Of a stretch of 64,000 nucleotides of DNA, positions 42,073-51,564 are shown piece by piece. Below the pieces are notes generated by a model that saw nothing but the letters and a program-made list of their open reading frames with translations, was not told where the DNA came from and did not search any database. Numbering within the stretch: position 1 is the first letter of the stretch; each line of letters opens with the position of its first letter. Location: assembly GCA_052139695.1 (NCBI GenBank), contig JBKQWF010000135.1, positions 1 through 64,000 of the forward strand, read 5' to 3'. Origin of the DNA: PLGF01 sp052139695 (GTDB lineage Bacteria > Verrucomicrobiota > Verrucomicrobiia > Limisphaerales > Palsa-1400). The position numbers were made by a program, and so were the translations under genes.

Positions 42073-43356
42073 TCAGCCTCGCAATTGCCCGTTGCCGAAG
42101 CCGAGCCATTTATAGGACGTCAGTTCTTCCAGGCCCATTGGGCCGCGCGCCCCAATTTTGTCCGTGCTGATGCCGATTTCCGCGCCCATGCCAAACTCCC
42201 CGCCATCGGTAAACCGCGTGGAGGCGTTCCAGTAAACCGCCGCGGAATCCACTCCGGCCAAAAACTCCCGGGCGCGCGCCTCGTTGCGCGTGACAATGCT
42301 GTCCGAATGCGCCGAGCCATAATGGTTGATGTGGGCTATCGCCTGCCCCACGCCATCGACCACCCGGACATTTAAAATGTAATCGTTGTACTCTGTGAAA
42401 TAGTCCTGCTCCGAGGCAGGTTTGAGCAGGCTGGCGGTGGGAATGCTTGCTTCCAGGATTCCGCGCGAAGCCTCATCCGCGCGCAGTTCCACTTTTTTTG
42501 TTTGAAGGCGGCGGGCCATCGCCGGCAGAAACGAGGGTGCCACGGCCCGGTCCACCAGCAATGTTTCCATGGCGTTGCAGACCGCGGGACGCTGGCATTT
42601 GGCGTTGAACGCGATTTCCTCGGCCATTTTCAAGTCGGCATCGGCATCGACATAGACGTGGCAGACGCCCTTGTAATGCTTGATCACCGGAACCTTGGAA
42701 ACTTCGGCCACGGCGCGGATCAAGCCCTCGCCGCCGCGCGGCATGCACAAGTCCACAAATTGGGTCAAAGAGAGCAGCTCCCGCACCGCCTCTCGGTCGG
42801 TGGTGGGGACAACCTGGATAGCCCCGGCCGGAAACGCCGCCAGATGTTTGGCGCCGGCGGCCAGCATCAATAGCGCGATGGCCTGGTTGGATCGCAGCGC
42901 TTCCCTGCCGCCGCGCAAAATGCAGGCGTTGCCGGATTTGAAACACAAGCTGGCGGCGTCCGCCGTGACATTGGGGCGCGATTCATAAATGATCACCACC
43001 ACGCCAATCGGCGTTGAGATTTTTTGCAAGCGCAAGCCATTGGGCCGGGTGCGATCCTCGAGGATTCTCCCGACAGGATCGGGCAAGGACGCGACTTCGC
43101 GCAAGCCATGCGCCATGGCGGCGATGCGTTTTTCATCCAACTGCAGGCGGTCGAGCATCGCGCGGGAAAGCCCGCCCGCGGTCGCGGCCTCCATGTCGAT
43201 TTCATTGGCCTCCTGGATTTGCCCGGCGCCCGCGACGATGGCCTCGGCCATAGCCAAAAGGCAACCGTTCTTCTGGCCTGCGGTCAATTGGGCCAACTGG
43301 CGCGACGCGTCCTTGGCCGCGCGGCCCAGGCGAGTCATCTGTTCAGTCAAAGTCAC
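42073..43356 (-). CDS. proA: gamma-glutamyl phosphate reductase
   Basis: A 427-aa enzyme of proline synthesis that reduces gamma-glutamyl phosphate with NADPH. It has LGRAAKDASRQLAQLTAGQK, PIGVVVIIYESRPNVTADAA, LCFKSGNACILRGG, IPHYKG-like VIKHYKGVCHVYVD, AKCQRPAVCNAMETLLVD with the catalytic Cys (V-C-N-A), GSAHSDSIVT and the C-terminal GPMGLEELTSYKW. Starts GTG 43356 (VTLTEQMTRLG) or ATG 43338 are both acceptable; the longer frame to 43725 is not real coding. proB is not adjacent. Confidence 0.95.
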   Translation of the reverse strand: MTLTEQMTRLGRAAKDASRQLAQLTAGQKNGCLLAMAEAIVAGAGQIQEANEIDMEAATAGGLSRAMLDRLQLDEKRIAAMAHGLREVASLPDPVGRILEDRTRPNGLRLQKISTPIGVVVIIYESRPNVTADAASLCFKSGNACILRGGREALRSNQAIALLMLAAGAKHLAAFPAGAIQVVPTTDREAVRELLSLTQFVDLCMPRGGEGLIRAVAEVSKVPVIKHYKGVCHVYVDADADLKMAEEIAFNAKCQRPAVCNAMETLLVDRAVAPSFLPAMARRLQTKKVELRADEASRGILEASIPTASLLKPASEQDYFTEYNDYILNVRVVDGVGQAIAHINHYGSAHSDSIVTRNEARAREFLAGVDSAAVYWNASTRFTDGGEFGMGAEIGISTDKIGARGPMGLEELTSYKWLGFGNGQLRG

Positions 43357-43476
43357 GGCAATAAACCTAAAGCAAAAAGGGCACTTATGCCAGACTTCAT
43401 CTTGCGGCAAGGTTGCGTGTTCCAAACGACGGCAATTCGCCGTTGACAGGGACATCGGTTGCGGCCATTTTTCGGT

Positions 43477-43698
43477 ATGGATGCGGTCGTCAACTCGCTT
43501 GATGCGTTTTCGCAAGACCCGGAAGTGATGAGCGGCGCGTTGGTCTTTCGTGGAACACGCATCCCGGCACAGACATTTTTTGACCACTTGGATCACGGCG
43601 GCACCGTCGATCAATTCCTCGAATGGTACGACGGCGTCACTCGCGAGCAATTGAACGCCGCTCTTCAAATGCGATCCGTAAAAGCGTCGGATAATTGA
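43477..43698 (+). CDS. DUF433 antitoxin-like protein
   Basis: A 73-aa protein from ATG 43477: MDAVVNSLDAFSQDPEVMSG, ALVFRGTRIPAQTFFDHLDH and GGTVDQFLEWYDGVTREQLN. This is the typical DUF433 pattern (G-x-P-(V/I)-x-G-T-R-I/V-x-x-x-x-(L/F)), a winged-helix-like domain often paired with PIN-like toxins. Its TGA overlaps a TTG start of the next gene, so the two are coupled. Probably the antitoxin; binding to its own promoter is expected but not shown. Confidence 0.85.
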   Translation: MDAVVNSLDAFSQDPEVMSGALVFRGTRIPAQTFFDHLDHGGTVDQFLEWYDGVTREQLNAALQMRSVKASDN

Positions 43699-44045
43699 GA
43701 ATCCTTTTTGATCAAGGTGTCCCAAGGCCGCTGCAAGCGCACCTCTCCCTTCATCTTGTCAGCCTTGCTTATCATTTAGGGTGGGCGAGGAAGAAAAACG
43801 GAGAACTGCTATCATTAACCGAAAGCGCGGGATTTGAAATGCTCGTCACCACCGATCAGCGATTACGATTTCAACAGAACATGGCTTCGCGACGCCTTGC
43901 CGTTTTCGTGCTCGGCCGAGGAAACTGGCCTGAGTTGGTGCCTTACGTTTCGGAGATCGTTTCGGGCGTCAACTCTGTCAAAGGTCCAGGCGTGTATTTT
44001 TTCCCGATCCCGCCGTCCTCGCAAAACCATTGCACTTCGGGGTAG
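43695..44045 (+). CDS. DUF5615 PIN-like toxin
   Basis: A 116-aa protein starting at TTG 43695 within a TTGA overlap with the DUF433 gene. MRILFDQGVPRPLQAHLSLH has the first acid of the PIN-like fold, WARKKNGELLSLTESAGFEM and LVTTDQRLRFQQNM the others, and RLAVFVLGRGNWPELVPYVS follows: the DUF5615 pattern. These are PIN-like nuclease candidates paired with DUF433. The conserved acids appear present. The tail after ~100 is Pro/Ser-rich. Confidence 0.82.
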   Translation: MRILFDQGVPRPLQAHLSLHLVSLAYHLGWARKKNGELLSLTESAGFEMLVTTDQRLRFQQNMASRRLAVFVLGRGNWPELVPYVSEIVSGVNSVKGPGVYFFPIPPSSQNHCTSG

Positions 44046-44226
44046 TGCCTTTTATTCGAAATAAATTCACTTTTTGGGCGGTTGGTGTGGCAATTCTTGC
44101 CAGTGTCCGAATTTGAAACTCACCGTTCATTATCCGGCCCGCCAAATTGCGAATGTGAAGGCAATTTCCGCCAAACTTAGGACGCACGGAATGATCAGCT
44201 ACAATTCACGGCCCTCGGCTCCAACC

Positions 44227-44964
44227 TTATCCCGTGCGTTTTGGCCGCGGGGAGCGGCGCAGGCCGTTTTGCAGCAAGAGCCGCCAGACCATGGCCAGCG
44301 CTTCCCAGACAATTTTTCGCGACATCTTGGAGTGCCCTTGAAAGCGCTCGCTAAAGATGATCGGGATTTCCACGATGCGCATTCCCTTCCGCCAAAGCTT
44401 GTGGGTCATCTCGATTTGAAAGCTATAGCCATTGGAACGGACGGCATCGAGGTCGATGGATTGGAGGGCATAACGGCGGAAGCATTTAAATCCACCCGTG
44501 GGATCGGTAAAGGGCATGCCGGTAATGATGCTCACGTAGCGGGCGGCAGCGGTGCTCAACAGGAGCCGCCGCATTGGCCAGTTGATCACGCGGATGCCAT
44601 TGCAATAGCGGGAACCGAGCACCAGGTCGGCATTTTGGGCGGCCTCCAAAAATCGCGGGATGTCGTAGGGGTTATGGGAAAAATCGCCGTCCATCTCCAT
44701 GATCAATTCAAACTCGCGCTGCAAAGCCCAGGCGAAGCCGGCGCAGTAAGCCCGGCCCAAGCCGTTCTTCTCCGCCCGATGAAGGACGTGAACGGAAGGG
44801 GATTGGGCCGCCAATTGCTCCGCGACCTGGCCAGTCCCATCGGGAGAATTGTCATCGACCACCAGCAAATCCACCGGGACGGGCAGCCGGGCGAGGCGCT
44901 CGGCCATGGCGGGAAGATTTTCCCGCTCATTGTACGTCGGAACAATAACCAGGGTCTTACTCAT
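44227..44964 (-). CDS. polyprenol-phosphate mannosyltransferase-like GT2
   Basis: A 245-aa family 2 glycosyltransferase with KTLVIVPTYNERENLPAMAE, LLVVDDNSPDGTG, GLGRAYCAGFAWAL, MEMDGDFSHNPYDIPRFL (D-x-D-like metal site), VLGSRYCNG and IVEIPIIFSERFQGHSKMSR. This matches Dpm1-type polyprenol monophosphomannose synthases: GDP-mannose plus polyprenyl phosphate to polyprenyl-P-mannose at the inner face of the membrane. No C-terminal membrane helices. The donor sugar is predicted from family only. Confidence 0.9.
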   Translation of the reverse strand: MSKTLVIVPTYNERENLPAMAERLARLPVPVDLLVVDDNSPDGTGQVAEQLAAQSPSVHVLHRAEKNGLGRAYCAGFAWALQREFELIMEMDGDFSHNPYDIPRFLEAAQNADLVLGSRYCNGIRVINWPMRRLLLSTAAARYVSIITGMPFTDPTGGFKCFRRYALQSIDLDAVRSNGYSFQIEMTHKLWRKGMRIVEIPIIFSERFQGHSKMSRKIVWEALAMVWRLLLQNGLRRSPRPKRTG

Positions 44965-45108
44965 CGGGCCTTGGAGCGAACATCAGAACATTGGATTCCC
45001 AATGACAAATACTCAATGGCAAATTTTCAATTTCCGGCGGCGGATCACACCTAATGGGTTGTCAGAATTGAAAACTGGTCATCGAGAATTGGTCACTAAA
45101 GACCGCCC

Positions 45109-45696
45109 TCAATGATGAGTCCCATCCGTGAGATTCGTGTTCTCGGTGAAGGTCAGCGAAGCGGAATTGAGACAATAACGCAGCCCGGTCGGTTTCGGCC
45201 CATCCTCAAAAACGTGGCCGAGATGCCCATCGCAACGCGCGCAGAGGATTTCGACGCGCTCCCCCCAACTGTGGTCCGCTCTGGTAATCACGTTTTCCGC
45301 CGCCACCGGCTGGAAAAAGCTGGGCCAGCCGGTGCCGGAATTAAATTTGGCCGCCGAGGTAAACAAAGGCAGGCCACAACAAACGCAATAGTAAATGCCT
45401 GGTTTGTGCTGATCGTAAAAGGCGCCGCAAAACGCCGGCTCGGTTCCTTTGCCCCGGGCGATCCGGTACTGGTCAGCGGTCAATTGATGGCCCCATTCGG
45501 CATCCGTCTTAACCACTTTGGCAGTTTCGACCAGTGGGCCGGGAAGCCCTTTATCATCCAAAAAGCGTACATGCACCATAGTGACTGGATTGGTGGAGCC
45601 CGAGTTAGGCGGTGGCGCCGCGGCGATCTGCTGGCCGCCGCAACCGGAGACGGTTGCCGCCAGCGCTGCCAACATGGTGAGTTTCCAACCGATCAT
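45109..45696 (-). CDS. msrB: exported peptide-methionine (R)-S-oxide reductase
   Basis: A 195-aa lipoprotein-type MsrB from ATG 45696. The lipobox Cys lies in AATVSGCGG. The catalytic domain has EWGHQLTADQYRIARGKGTE, FCGAFYDQHKPGIYYCVCCG, LPLFTSAAKFNSGTGWPSFF, EILCARCDGHLGHVFEDG and LRYCLNSASL, with two Cys pairs (C-V-C-C and C-A-R-C) for zinc and the catalytic Cys in R-Y-C-L-N. It reduces methionine-R-sulfoxide in the envelope. The electron donor is not shown. Confidence 0.94.
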   Translation of the reverse strand: MIGWKLTMLAALAATVSGCGGQQIAAAPPPNSGSTNPVTMVHVRFLDDKGLPGPLVETAKVVKTDAEWGHQLTADQYRIARGKGTEPAFCGAFYDQHKPGIYYCVCCGLPLFTSAAKFNSGTGWPSFFQPVAAENVITRADHSWGERVEILCARCDGHLGHVFEDGPKPTGLRYCLNSASLTFTENTNLTDGTHH

Positions 45697-45785
45697 GACC
45701 ACAAAATAACCCGCGCCGGTTACGTTTACAAGACCCGCGAATGAGAAATAGACCCAACGTTAAATATGCGAAATTTGGGCGTTGC

Positions 45786-45840
45786 GGCAGCAACGCCCAA
45801 CCCACGGTGGGTGGGGCGGCGCTGCGGCGCCGCTCAAATA
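45786..45840. repeat. GC-rich palindromic repeat fragment
   Basis: GCAGCAACGCCCAACCCACG, GTGGGTGGGGCGGCGCTGCG and GCGCCGCTCA form nested inverted arms (CCCAACCCAC/GTGGGTGGGG, GGCGCTGC/GCGGCGCC). Similar to the GCCGCGCC repeat family at 30258 and 36741. Confidence 0.4.
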
Positions 45841-45974
45841 TGAGCCCTTTCGCACCTTCCAGAAAGCGAGACCCCATGAGCAAAAGAGCGCACTTCCGGT
45901 CAAAATTTGGTTGCGCAGAACAGAAGGTCGTGGCTCTTTTGGCGCATGGTTTGTGTCTGTTTGAATCTGAATAT

Positions 45975-48164
45975 ATGAGCAACGCCGCGCTGTCCCCAGA
46001 GGAACTCACCAAAATTATCGCTGACCTCAACCATTTGGCCCACAATCTTTGGTGGACTTGGAACCAGGGAGCACAGGAAATCTTTCAGGAACTCTCCCCG
46101 CGTTGCTGGCAAAACCTCTACCACAACGCGGTGGCCGTGCTCCGCGACGTCTCGGATTATGAGTTGCGCGTGCGCCTTCAGGACACCGAATTTGCCGAGC
46201 GCGTCCGCCAGGTTTTGCAGGATTTTGAAGCCTACATGACGGACAAGGACACCTGGGGCCGCCAAAACGCGCCTGCCCTGACCCAGCACCCGGTGGCTTA
46301 TTTTTCCGCTGAATTCGGTTTCCACGAGACGCTTCCGATTGCCGCCGGCGGACTCGGCATCCTGGCCGGGGACCACGCCAAATCCGCCAGCGACCTGGAT
46401 ATCGGCTTTATCGGCATCAGCCTATTTTATCGGGAAGGCTATTTTCAACAGCAAATCAACCAGGACAACTGGCAGACGGAATACTACACGTTGCTCAACC
46501 CGGAGAATTTGCCGCTGGAACCGGTGCTCGACGCCCGGGGCGAACCGCTGGTCTGCGCGGTGGAAATCGAGTTAACGGATGTTTTTTTCCAGGTTTGGCG
46601 CGTCAACGTCGGTCGGGCCACCGTCTATCTTCTGGACGCCAACAGGCCGGAAAACCCGCAGCATCTTTGCGATCTGACCCGGCGCGTCTATGGCGGCGAC
46701 AACACCATGCGCATCATGCAAGAGGTGCTCCTGGGCGTGGGCGGCGTGCGTTTGTTGCGGACTTTGGGAGTCCAGCCATCGGTCTTTCACATGAACGAAG
46801 GGCACGCGGCATTTTTGACGCTGGAGTTGGTGCGGGAGAAACTCGCGGGCGGGCTTTCCCTGGCCGACGCCATGGCCAAGACGCGCGAGCAATGCATTTT
46901 CACCACTCATACCCCGGTCGAGGCCGGGCACGATCGATTTAACCGCGACCTCATGGGTTACGTCATGCGCAAGCTGCTGGGCGAATTGAAAATATCCCTG
47001 GAAATCCTCATGGGCCTGGGCCGGATTAACCCTCGTGATGAAGAGGAGTCTTTTTGCATGACGGTGCTGGCCCTCAAACTCTCCCGCGCCGCCAACGGCG
47101 TGAGCGAGCTGCACGGGCGGGTCAGCCGGCAAATGTGGAAGACGCTCTGGCCGGACCGGCCGGTGGAGGAGGTCCCCATCGGCCACATCACAAACGGCAT
47201 TCACCTGATTGGCTGGATGAAAGGGCCGGTGCGCAAATTCTGGCAGCATAAGCTTTGCGGGCCCGGACCGCGGGAATCGGCTTCCGGGGAGACGGGAGTG
47301 GCTTGGAAGCAAAAACGCGGGGTCTCACTGGAGAAAGAAGTCAATTCGCCCGAGTTCTGGCAAAAACTGGAGGACCCGTCGTTCCTTTCCGACGAGGAGC
47401 TGTGGGCGCTGCGCTACAAGCTGCGGCGCGAGCTGATCGAATTCGCGCGGCGCCGCCTGGGCCAGCGCGTCTCGCAATCGGATTTCATCGCGTTTGACCA
47501 GGTGCTGCAGCCCGACGCGCTGACCATCGGCTTTGCCCGGCGGTTCGCCACTTACAAGCGCGCACCGCTCATTTTCGATCAATTTGACAACATTGTAAAA
47601 TTGATCCATGACCGCCGCCGCCCGGTGCAGTTCATCTTTGCGGGCAAGGCCCATCCGCGCGATGAAGACGGCAAACGCTACATCCAGCGGATCATTCATT
47701 TCAGCAAGTACAGTGAACTCAAAGGCAGCGTGGTTTTCATCGAAAACTATGACGTTCATGTGGCCCGGCAAATGGTGTCCGGCTGCGACATTTGGCTGAA
47801 CAACCCCCGCCGCCCGTTGGAAGCCTCCGGCACCAGCGGACAGAAAGCGGGATGTCATGGCTGCCTGAACCTGAGCATTATGGACGGCTGGTGGCGCGAG
47901 GGTTATGACGGCACCAACGGCTTCGCCATTGGCGGAGACAGCCACCCCTCATCCATCGAAGAACAGGACAAGCAGGACAGCGCCAACCTTTACCAGGTGC
48001 TGACCGAGCAGGTCATTCCGGCCTTTTACAATCGCGACGACCGCGGCATCCCGCGCCAATGGCTGCACGTCATCCGCCGCGCCATGGTCACCCTCGTGCC
48101 TAAATACAACACCTGGCGGATGGTCCAGGAATACACGCAAAAATATTATTTGCCAAAACGCTGA
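45975..48164 (+). CDS. glgP: alpha-glucan phosphorylase
   Basis: A 729-aa GT35 phosphorylase of the short alpha-glucan type, releasing glucose-1-phosphate from glycogen or maltodextrin in the cytoplasm. It has NLWWTWNQGAQEIFQELSP, VAYFSAEFGFHETLPIAAGG, LGILAGDHAKSASDL, FHMNEGHAAFLTLEL, TTHTPVEAGHDRF and EEVPIGHITNGIH. The PLP-loop is EASGTSGQKAGCHGCLNLSI, where most relatives have G-M-K-A; the PLP-binding Lys is kept. DGWWREGYDG follows. The start ATG 45975 (MSNAALSPEEL) matches the family; a longer frame covers a repeat and is rejected. gatB starts 10 nt after its stop. Confidence 0.95.
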   Translation: MSNAALSPEELTKIIADLNHLAHNLWWTWNQGAQEIFQELSPRCWQNLYHNAVAVLRDVSDYELRVRLQDTEFAERVRQVLQDFEAYMTDKDTWGRQNAPALTQHPVAYFSAEFGFHETLPIAAGGLGILAGDHAKSASDLDIGFIGISLFYREGYFQQQINQDNWQTEYYTLLNPENLPLEPVLDARGEPLVCAVEIELTDVFFQVWRVNVGRATVYLLDANRPENPQHLCDLTRRVYGGDNTMRIMQEVLLGVGGVRLLRTLGVQPSVFHMNEGHAAFLTLELVREKLAGGLSLADAMAKTREQCIFTTHTPVEAGHDRFNRDLMGYVMRKLLGELKISLEILMGLGRINPRDEEESFCMTVLALKLSRAANGVSELHGRVSRQMWKTLWPDRPVEEVPIGHITNGIHLIGWMKGPVRKFWQHKLCGPGPRESASGETGVAWKQKRGVSLEKEVNSPEFWQKLEDPSFLSDEELWALRYKLRRELIEFARRRLGQRVSQSDFIAFDQVLQPDALTIGFARRFATYKRAPLIFDQFDNIVKLIHDRRRPVQFIFAGKAHPRDEDGKRYIQRIIHFSKYSELKGSVVFIENYDVHVARQMVSGCDIWLNNPRRPLEASGTSGQKAGCHGCLNLSIMDGWWREGYDGTNGFAIGGDSHPSSIEEQDKQDSANLYQVLTEQVIPAFYNRDDRGIPRQWLHVIRRAMVTLVPKYNTWRMVQEYTQKYYLPKR

Positions 48165-48173
48165 CCTGCCGCC

Positions 48174-49595
48174 GTGGACTACGAAGCTGTCATCGGGCTG
48201 GAAACACACGTCCAGCTCAAAACCAAATCGAAAATGTGGTGCGGTTGCGCCAACGAATTCGGCGCGCCTCCCAACACCCATGTCTGTCCGGTTTGCCTTG
48301 GCCTGCCCGGTGTCCTGCCGGTGGCCAATGAGGAAGCCTTGCGTTTGACGGCCCTGGCCGGGTTGCTCCTCAATTGCGATTTGCCGCCCGACGCCAAATT
48401 CGACCGGAAGAATTACTTCTATCCGGACATGCCGAAGAATTACCAGATTACGCAATACGACCGGCCGTCGGCCATCGGCGGACGGGTCGATTTCGAGCAT
48501 GGCGGCGCGTTGGCGCATGTCCGCCTCACGCGCGCCCACCTGGAAGAGGACGTGGCGAAAAGTTTTCATTTTGACAAGAATAGCGGGATCGATTTCAACC
48601 GGGCGGGCGTGCCGCTCCTGGAAATCGTTTCCGAACCGGAGATTACCGGCGGGGAGATGGCCTACGAATACCTCAACGCCCTCAAGGAAATTCTCATTTA
48701 TGGCGCAGTCAGCGAAGCAGACATGGAAAAGGGAATGGTGCGCTGCGACGTCAACGTGAGCGTGCGCCCTCGCGGGGAGCAGGCCCTGGGCAAAAAGATT
48801 GAGATCAAAAACATGAACAGCTTCAGCGGCGTGCGACGGGCGCTGGAGTACGAGATTCCGCGGCAAATCGAGGTCTTGCAAAAAGGCGGGCAATTGACCC
48901 AGGAAACCCGGCGCTGGGATGACGTGGGCGGCATTACGGAAACCATGCGCAGCAAAGAAATGGCCCACGACTACCGCTATTTCCCCGAACCGGACCTGAT
49001 GCCGTTCCAACCGAACGCAGCGTGGCTGGAAGAAGTCCGCCGGCGAGTGGTCGAACTGCCCCTGGCCAAAAAACAGCGGTTCATGCGCGAATATCAGTTG
49101 CCCGCTTCGGATGCGCAAACTTTTGTCTGGGACCGCGCGTTGGGCGATTACTTTGAGGCGCTGGCCCGCAAGGCGAAGAATCCCAAGGCGGCGGCCAACT
49201 GGGTGATCAACAACCTGCGCGCGCAACTGGCCGCCACCGGCGGAACTTTGGCCGGCCTGAAATTCCCGCCTAAATATATACTTGACATTATGGAACTGGT
49301 GGAAAGCGGCAAAATCAGCAGCTCGGCCGCGCAAGTCGTCTTCGCGGAAATGTTCGCGGGCGGCGAAACCCCGCGCTCCATCGTGGAAAGTAAGGGGCTG
49401 GCACAAGTCAGTGATACCGGCGCGATTGAAGACCTTTGCCGGCAGGTCATCGCCGCCCACCCCGGCCCTGTGGCGGATTACAAATCCGGCAAGGCGGCGG
49501 CGCTGAATTTCCTCAAAGGCCAGGTCATGAAGTTGAGCAAAGGCAAAGCCAATCCCAGCGTCGCGGGTGAAATCCTGCAACAAACGCTCAAATAA
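48174..49595 (+). CDS. gatB: Asp-tRNA(Asn)/Glu-tRNA(Gln) amidotransferase subunit B
   Basis: A 473-aa GatB starting at GTG 48174 (MDYEAVIGLETHVQL). It has MWCGCANEFGAPPNTHVCPV with zinc-binding cysteines, CLGLPGVLPVANEEALR, KNYFYPDMPKNYQITQYD, HLEEDVAKSFHF, IDFNRAGVPLLEIVSEPEI, MRCDVN-like VRCDVNVSVRP and EMAHDYRYFPEPDL, ending in a YqeY-like C-terminal domain. Within GatCAB it activates and amidates misacylated Glu-tRNA(Gln) or Asp-tRNA(Asn). gatA and gatC are not in this window. Confidence 0.97.
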   Translation: MDYEAVIGLETHVQLKTKSKMWCGCANEFGAPPNTHVCPVCLGLPGVLPVANEEALRLTALAGLLLNCDLPPDAKFDRKNYFYPDMPKNYQITQYDRPSAIGGRVDFEHGGALAHVRLTRAHLEEDVAKSFHFDKNSGIDFNRAGVPLLEIVSEPEITGGEMAYEYLNALKEILIYGAVSEADMEKGMVRCDVNVSVRPRGEQALGKKIEIKNMNSFSGVRRALEYEIPRQIEVLQKGGQLTQETRRWDDVGGITETMRSKEMAHDYRYFPEPDLMPFQPNAAWLEEVRRRVVELPLAKKQRFMREYQLPASDAQTFVWDRALGDYFEALARKAKNPKAAANWVINNLRAQLAATGGTLAGLKFPPKYILDIMELVESGKISSSAAQVVFAEMFAGGETPRSIVESKGLAQVSDTGAIEDLCRQVIAAHPGPVADYKSGKAAALNFLKGQVMKLSKGKANPSVAGEILQQTLK

Positions 49596-49837
49596 AGGCG
49601 CGGCTTGTTTCGGAGCCCCTAAGAGGAGAACAGGAAGCCTGGCAACCACAACACCAACGGTCAGTGTGGGATTCGGGGTCATAGGTAGGCTCATCCGGCA
49701 GACCGACAATCACGATATTGCGCCCGCCCACTTTGGGCTATTTTCATGCAATCTTGTGGCTATGCTCGGTGCCCCCTGCTTTGGACCCACTTTCGCTCTT
49801 GACGCTCAATACCCTGTGGAGCTCAGTGCCAACATGT

Positions 49838-50629
49838 ATGAATACATTCGATAAGGTTTCCGGGCAATACCAGCAGAAGGCGCTGGTGCAGCAAGCCGCC
49901 GCTCAAAAGTTGCTTGCCCTTCTGAGCATCGAGGCGAATGACAACGTGCTGGATGTCGCCTGCGGCCCAGGGCACCTCACCCAGCAGATCAAGGCCATGA
50001 CTCAAGGCCGGGCGGTCGGAACGGATATTTCTGGCGGGATGATCGACGAAGCCCAGACCAAGTATCCCGGCATCGAGTTCAGGGAGCTGGCCGCCGAGAG
50101 CTTGGACTTCCAGGAGGACTTCGACGTCGTGTTCTGCAATTCTTCCTTCCAGTGGTTCACCCAACCAGGCAAAGCCGTGGCGGCGATGCATGCCGCTTTG
50201 CGATCGGGTGGAAAAATAGGCGTGTCCTGCCCGGCCACTGAGAACTGGTCAACCTGCTTCAAGAGCGTTGCGGCTGAGGCAGGGGCAAATGCGGATCTGT
50301 GCGCGACTTTTGCCCGCTGGAAATCCCCTTGGTTTTGGCTGCCGGACGAGCGGTCCTACCAGAATCTCTTCGAGAGCCACGGTTTTAGCACGATCCGGTG
50401 CCGGATCGAGTTGGAAGAAAAGCAGTATGATGCCGACCAGGCAGTCGCCGTTTTTGCGTCCGGTGCAGCCCAAGGATACACAGGAAAAGAGTTCTACGAC
50501 GTCCCCATAGACGACGATTACGTCCGGCGATTCACCGACTGCATCCGGCTGGCGATGGAAAAACGGGCACGCGACGGAAAGGTCATCGTGGATTTCCGAC
50601 GCCTCTATTACGTGGGAATCAAAGCGTGA
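49838..50629 (+). CDS. SAM-dependent methyltransferase
   Basis: A 263-aa class I methyltransferase. The start ATG 49838 (MNTFDKVSGQYQQKALVQ) fits the family; 40 residues upstream in the same frame are not convincing. Motif I is NVLDVACGPGHLTQQ; GTDISGGMIDEAQTKYPGIE is motif II region; DVVFCNSSFQWFTQPG is motif III/IV with a BioC/Tam-like S-F-Q-W. Relatives methylate small acids, lipids or malonyl-ACP. Substrate unknown. Confidence 0.85.
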   Translation: MNTFDKVSGQYQQKALVQQAAAQKLLALLSIEANDNVLDVACGPGHLTQQIKAMTQGRAVGTDISGGMIDEAQTKYPGIEFRELAAESLDFQEDFDVVFCNSSFQWFTQPGKAVAAMHAALRSGGKIGVSCPATENWSTCFKSVAAEAGANADLCATFARWKSPWFWLPDERSYQNLFESHGFSTIRCRIELEEKQYDADQAVAVFASGAAQGYTGKEFYDVPIDDDYVRRFTDCIRLAMEKRARDGKVIVDFRRLYYVGIKA

Positions 50630-50636
50630 ACGGACA

Positions 50637-51224
50637 TTAATTCTGACCCACGGGCAGCGCCATTGCAGCCTGGACCAGGCGCAAATCGTTAAGGTCAGAC
50701 GCCGTCACATCAGCGGTATAGTTTCCGGCCACAGCTTCCGCTTCCAATAATTTTAGGATCTGACCTGTTCATTGGAGATCCCCAACATGGCCGTCCGCAA
50801 AGGAGAAGACGGCGGCGTTGCCATGCCTGGCAGTCGGGTAGTTGTTCCAATGATTTGCCAATGGGTAACCAGTGCCCAGCATGCTTGGGATGACCCCAAA
50901 ACTGCAATCATCAATTGTGTTCTCACATTCATCCACAAAGACGATTCTTCGCGCCGGCGTCGGCGAGGTCATCGGCGAAAGTTTGTTTTGGACAGTGTAA
51001 ACCCCCTGGACATCGTCAAGGACGGCAGCGATATCATAGCCGTTCAGATACGTATTCATCGAATAGCTTCTAACGGTCACAACAAAGCTCTTGGGATTGG
51101 GCCGTACGTCAGCCGGGCATTTGTAGATCGCCGTTGATTTACAGTATGAGTAAAGCGGCCCTTGCTCCAATAGCATCCAATTCGTCGCCTCCGACGGACT
51201 AGAATTTGCGCTCGTTGGGGTCAA
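50637..51224 (-). pseudogene. broken H-X9-DG pseudopilin-like gene
   Basis: The frame 51224-50769 (TTG start, no prepilin leader) contains LYSYCKSTAIYKCPAD and the H-X9-DG-type end TARHGNAAVFSFADGHVGDL typical of Planctomycetota/Verrucomicrobiota pseudopilins. It then meets TGA 50771-50769. In the same frame beyond it, QILKLLEAEAVAGNYTADVT and ASDLNDLRLVQAAMALP continue to TAA 50637. That looks like the normal C-terminus of this family. The prepilin signal and helix are missing before 51224. So the gene has lost its front and acquired an in-frame stop. Confidence 0.7.
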
Positions 51225-51309
51225 ATCTAAACATTTTTACATTCTGGTCACGACAATTGGGGGTTTGCCGGGGCATGTGGGCCTGAGGTGACACTCTTGA
51301 ACGGAATCG

Positions 51310-51564
51310 TCAGAGCTCTTGAACTGACTGCGGCTCATGAGGCACGACCGGCGTTGTTGGAGGAATGCAAGCTGGCGGAAAAGGCGTATTGCCAGCCGGC
51401 TTCGAACGCATTTTCGCCGTCCGGGGCCGATTCCGCCGCAGGTGCGGGGGCAGGTTCGCCTCGGCCCAATTAATGGTCTGCTGAATGTGTTGCCAGCGGG
51501 CGGCCGGATCATAGGCGGCTTCCCGTTTTCGCTCCTCCCGTTTCTTCAGGGCGTTCAGGTTCAT
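51310..51564 (-). CDS. small hypothetical protein of a two-gene unit
   Basis: An 84-aa protein from ATG 51564, which overlaps the TGA of the upstream frame (ATGA). MNLNALKKREERKREAAYDP, AARWQHIQQTINWAEANLP and PHLRRNRPRTAK suggest a charged helical protein; the last ~30 residues are Pro-rich and may be out-of-pattern. No family name known. Coupled with the gene at 51561-51815. Confidence 0.45.
   Translation of the reverse strand: MNLNALKKREERKREAAYDPAARWQHIQQTINWAEANLPPHLRRNRPRTAKMRSKPAGNTPFPPACIPPTTPVVPHEPQSVQEL

Noticed and set aside
44074..45054. 326-codon open frame opposite the GT2 gene
   Set aside because: The minus strand carries a complete Dpm1-like enzyme; the plus frame is Gly/His-rich noise.
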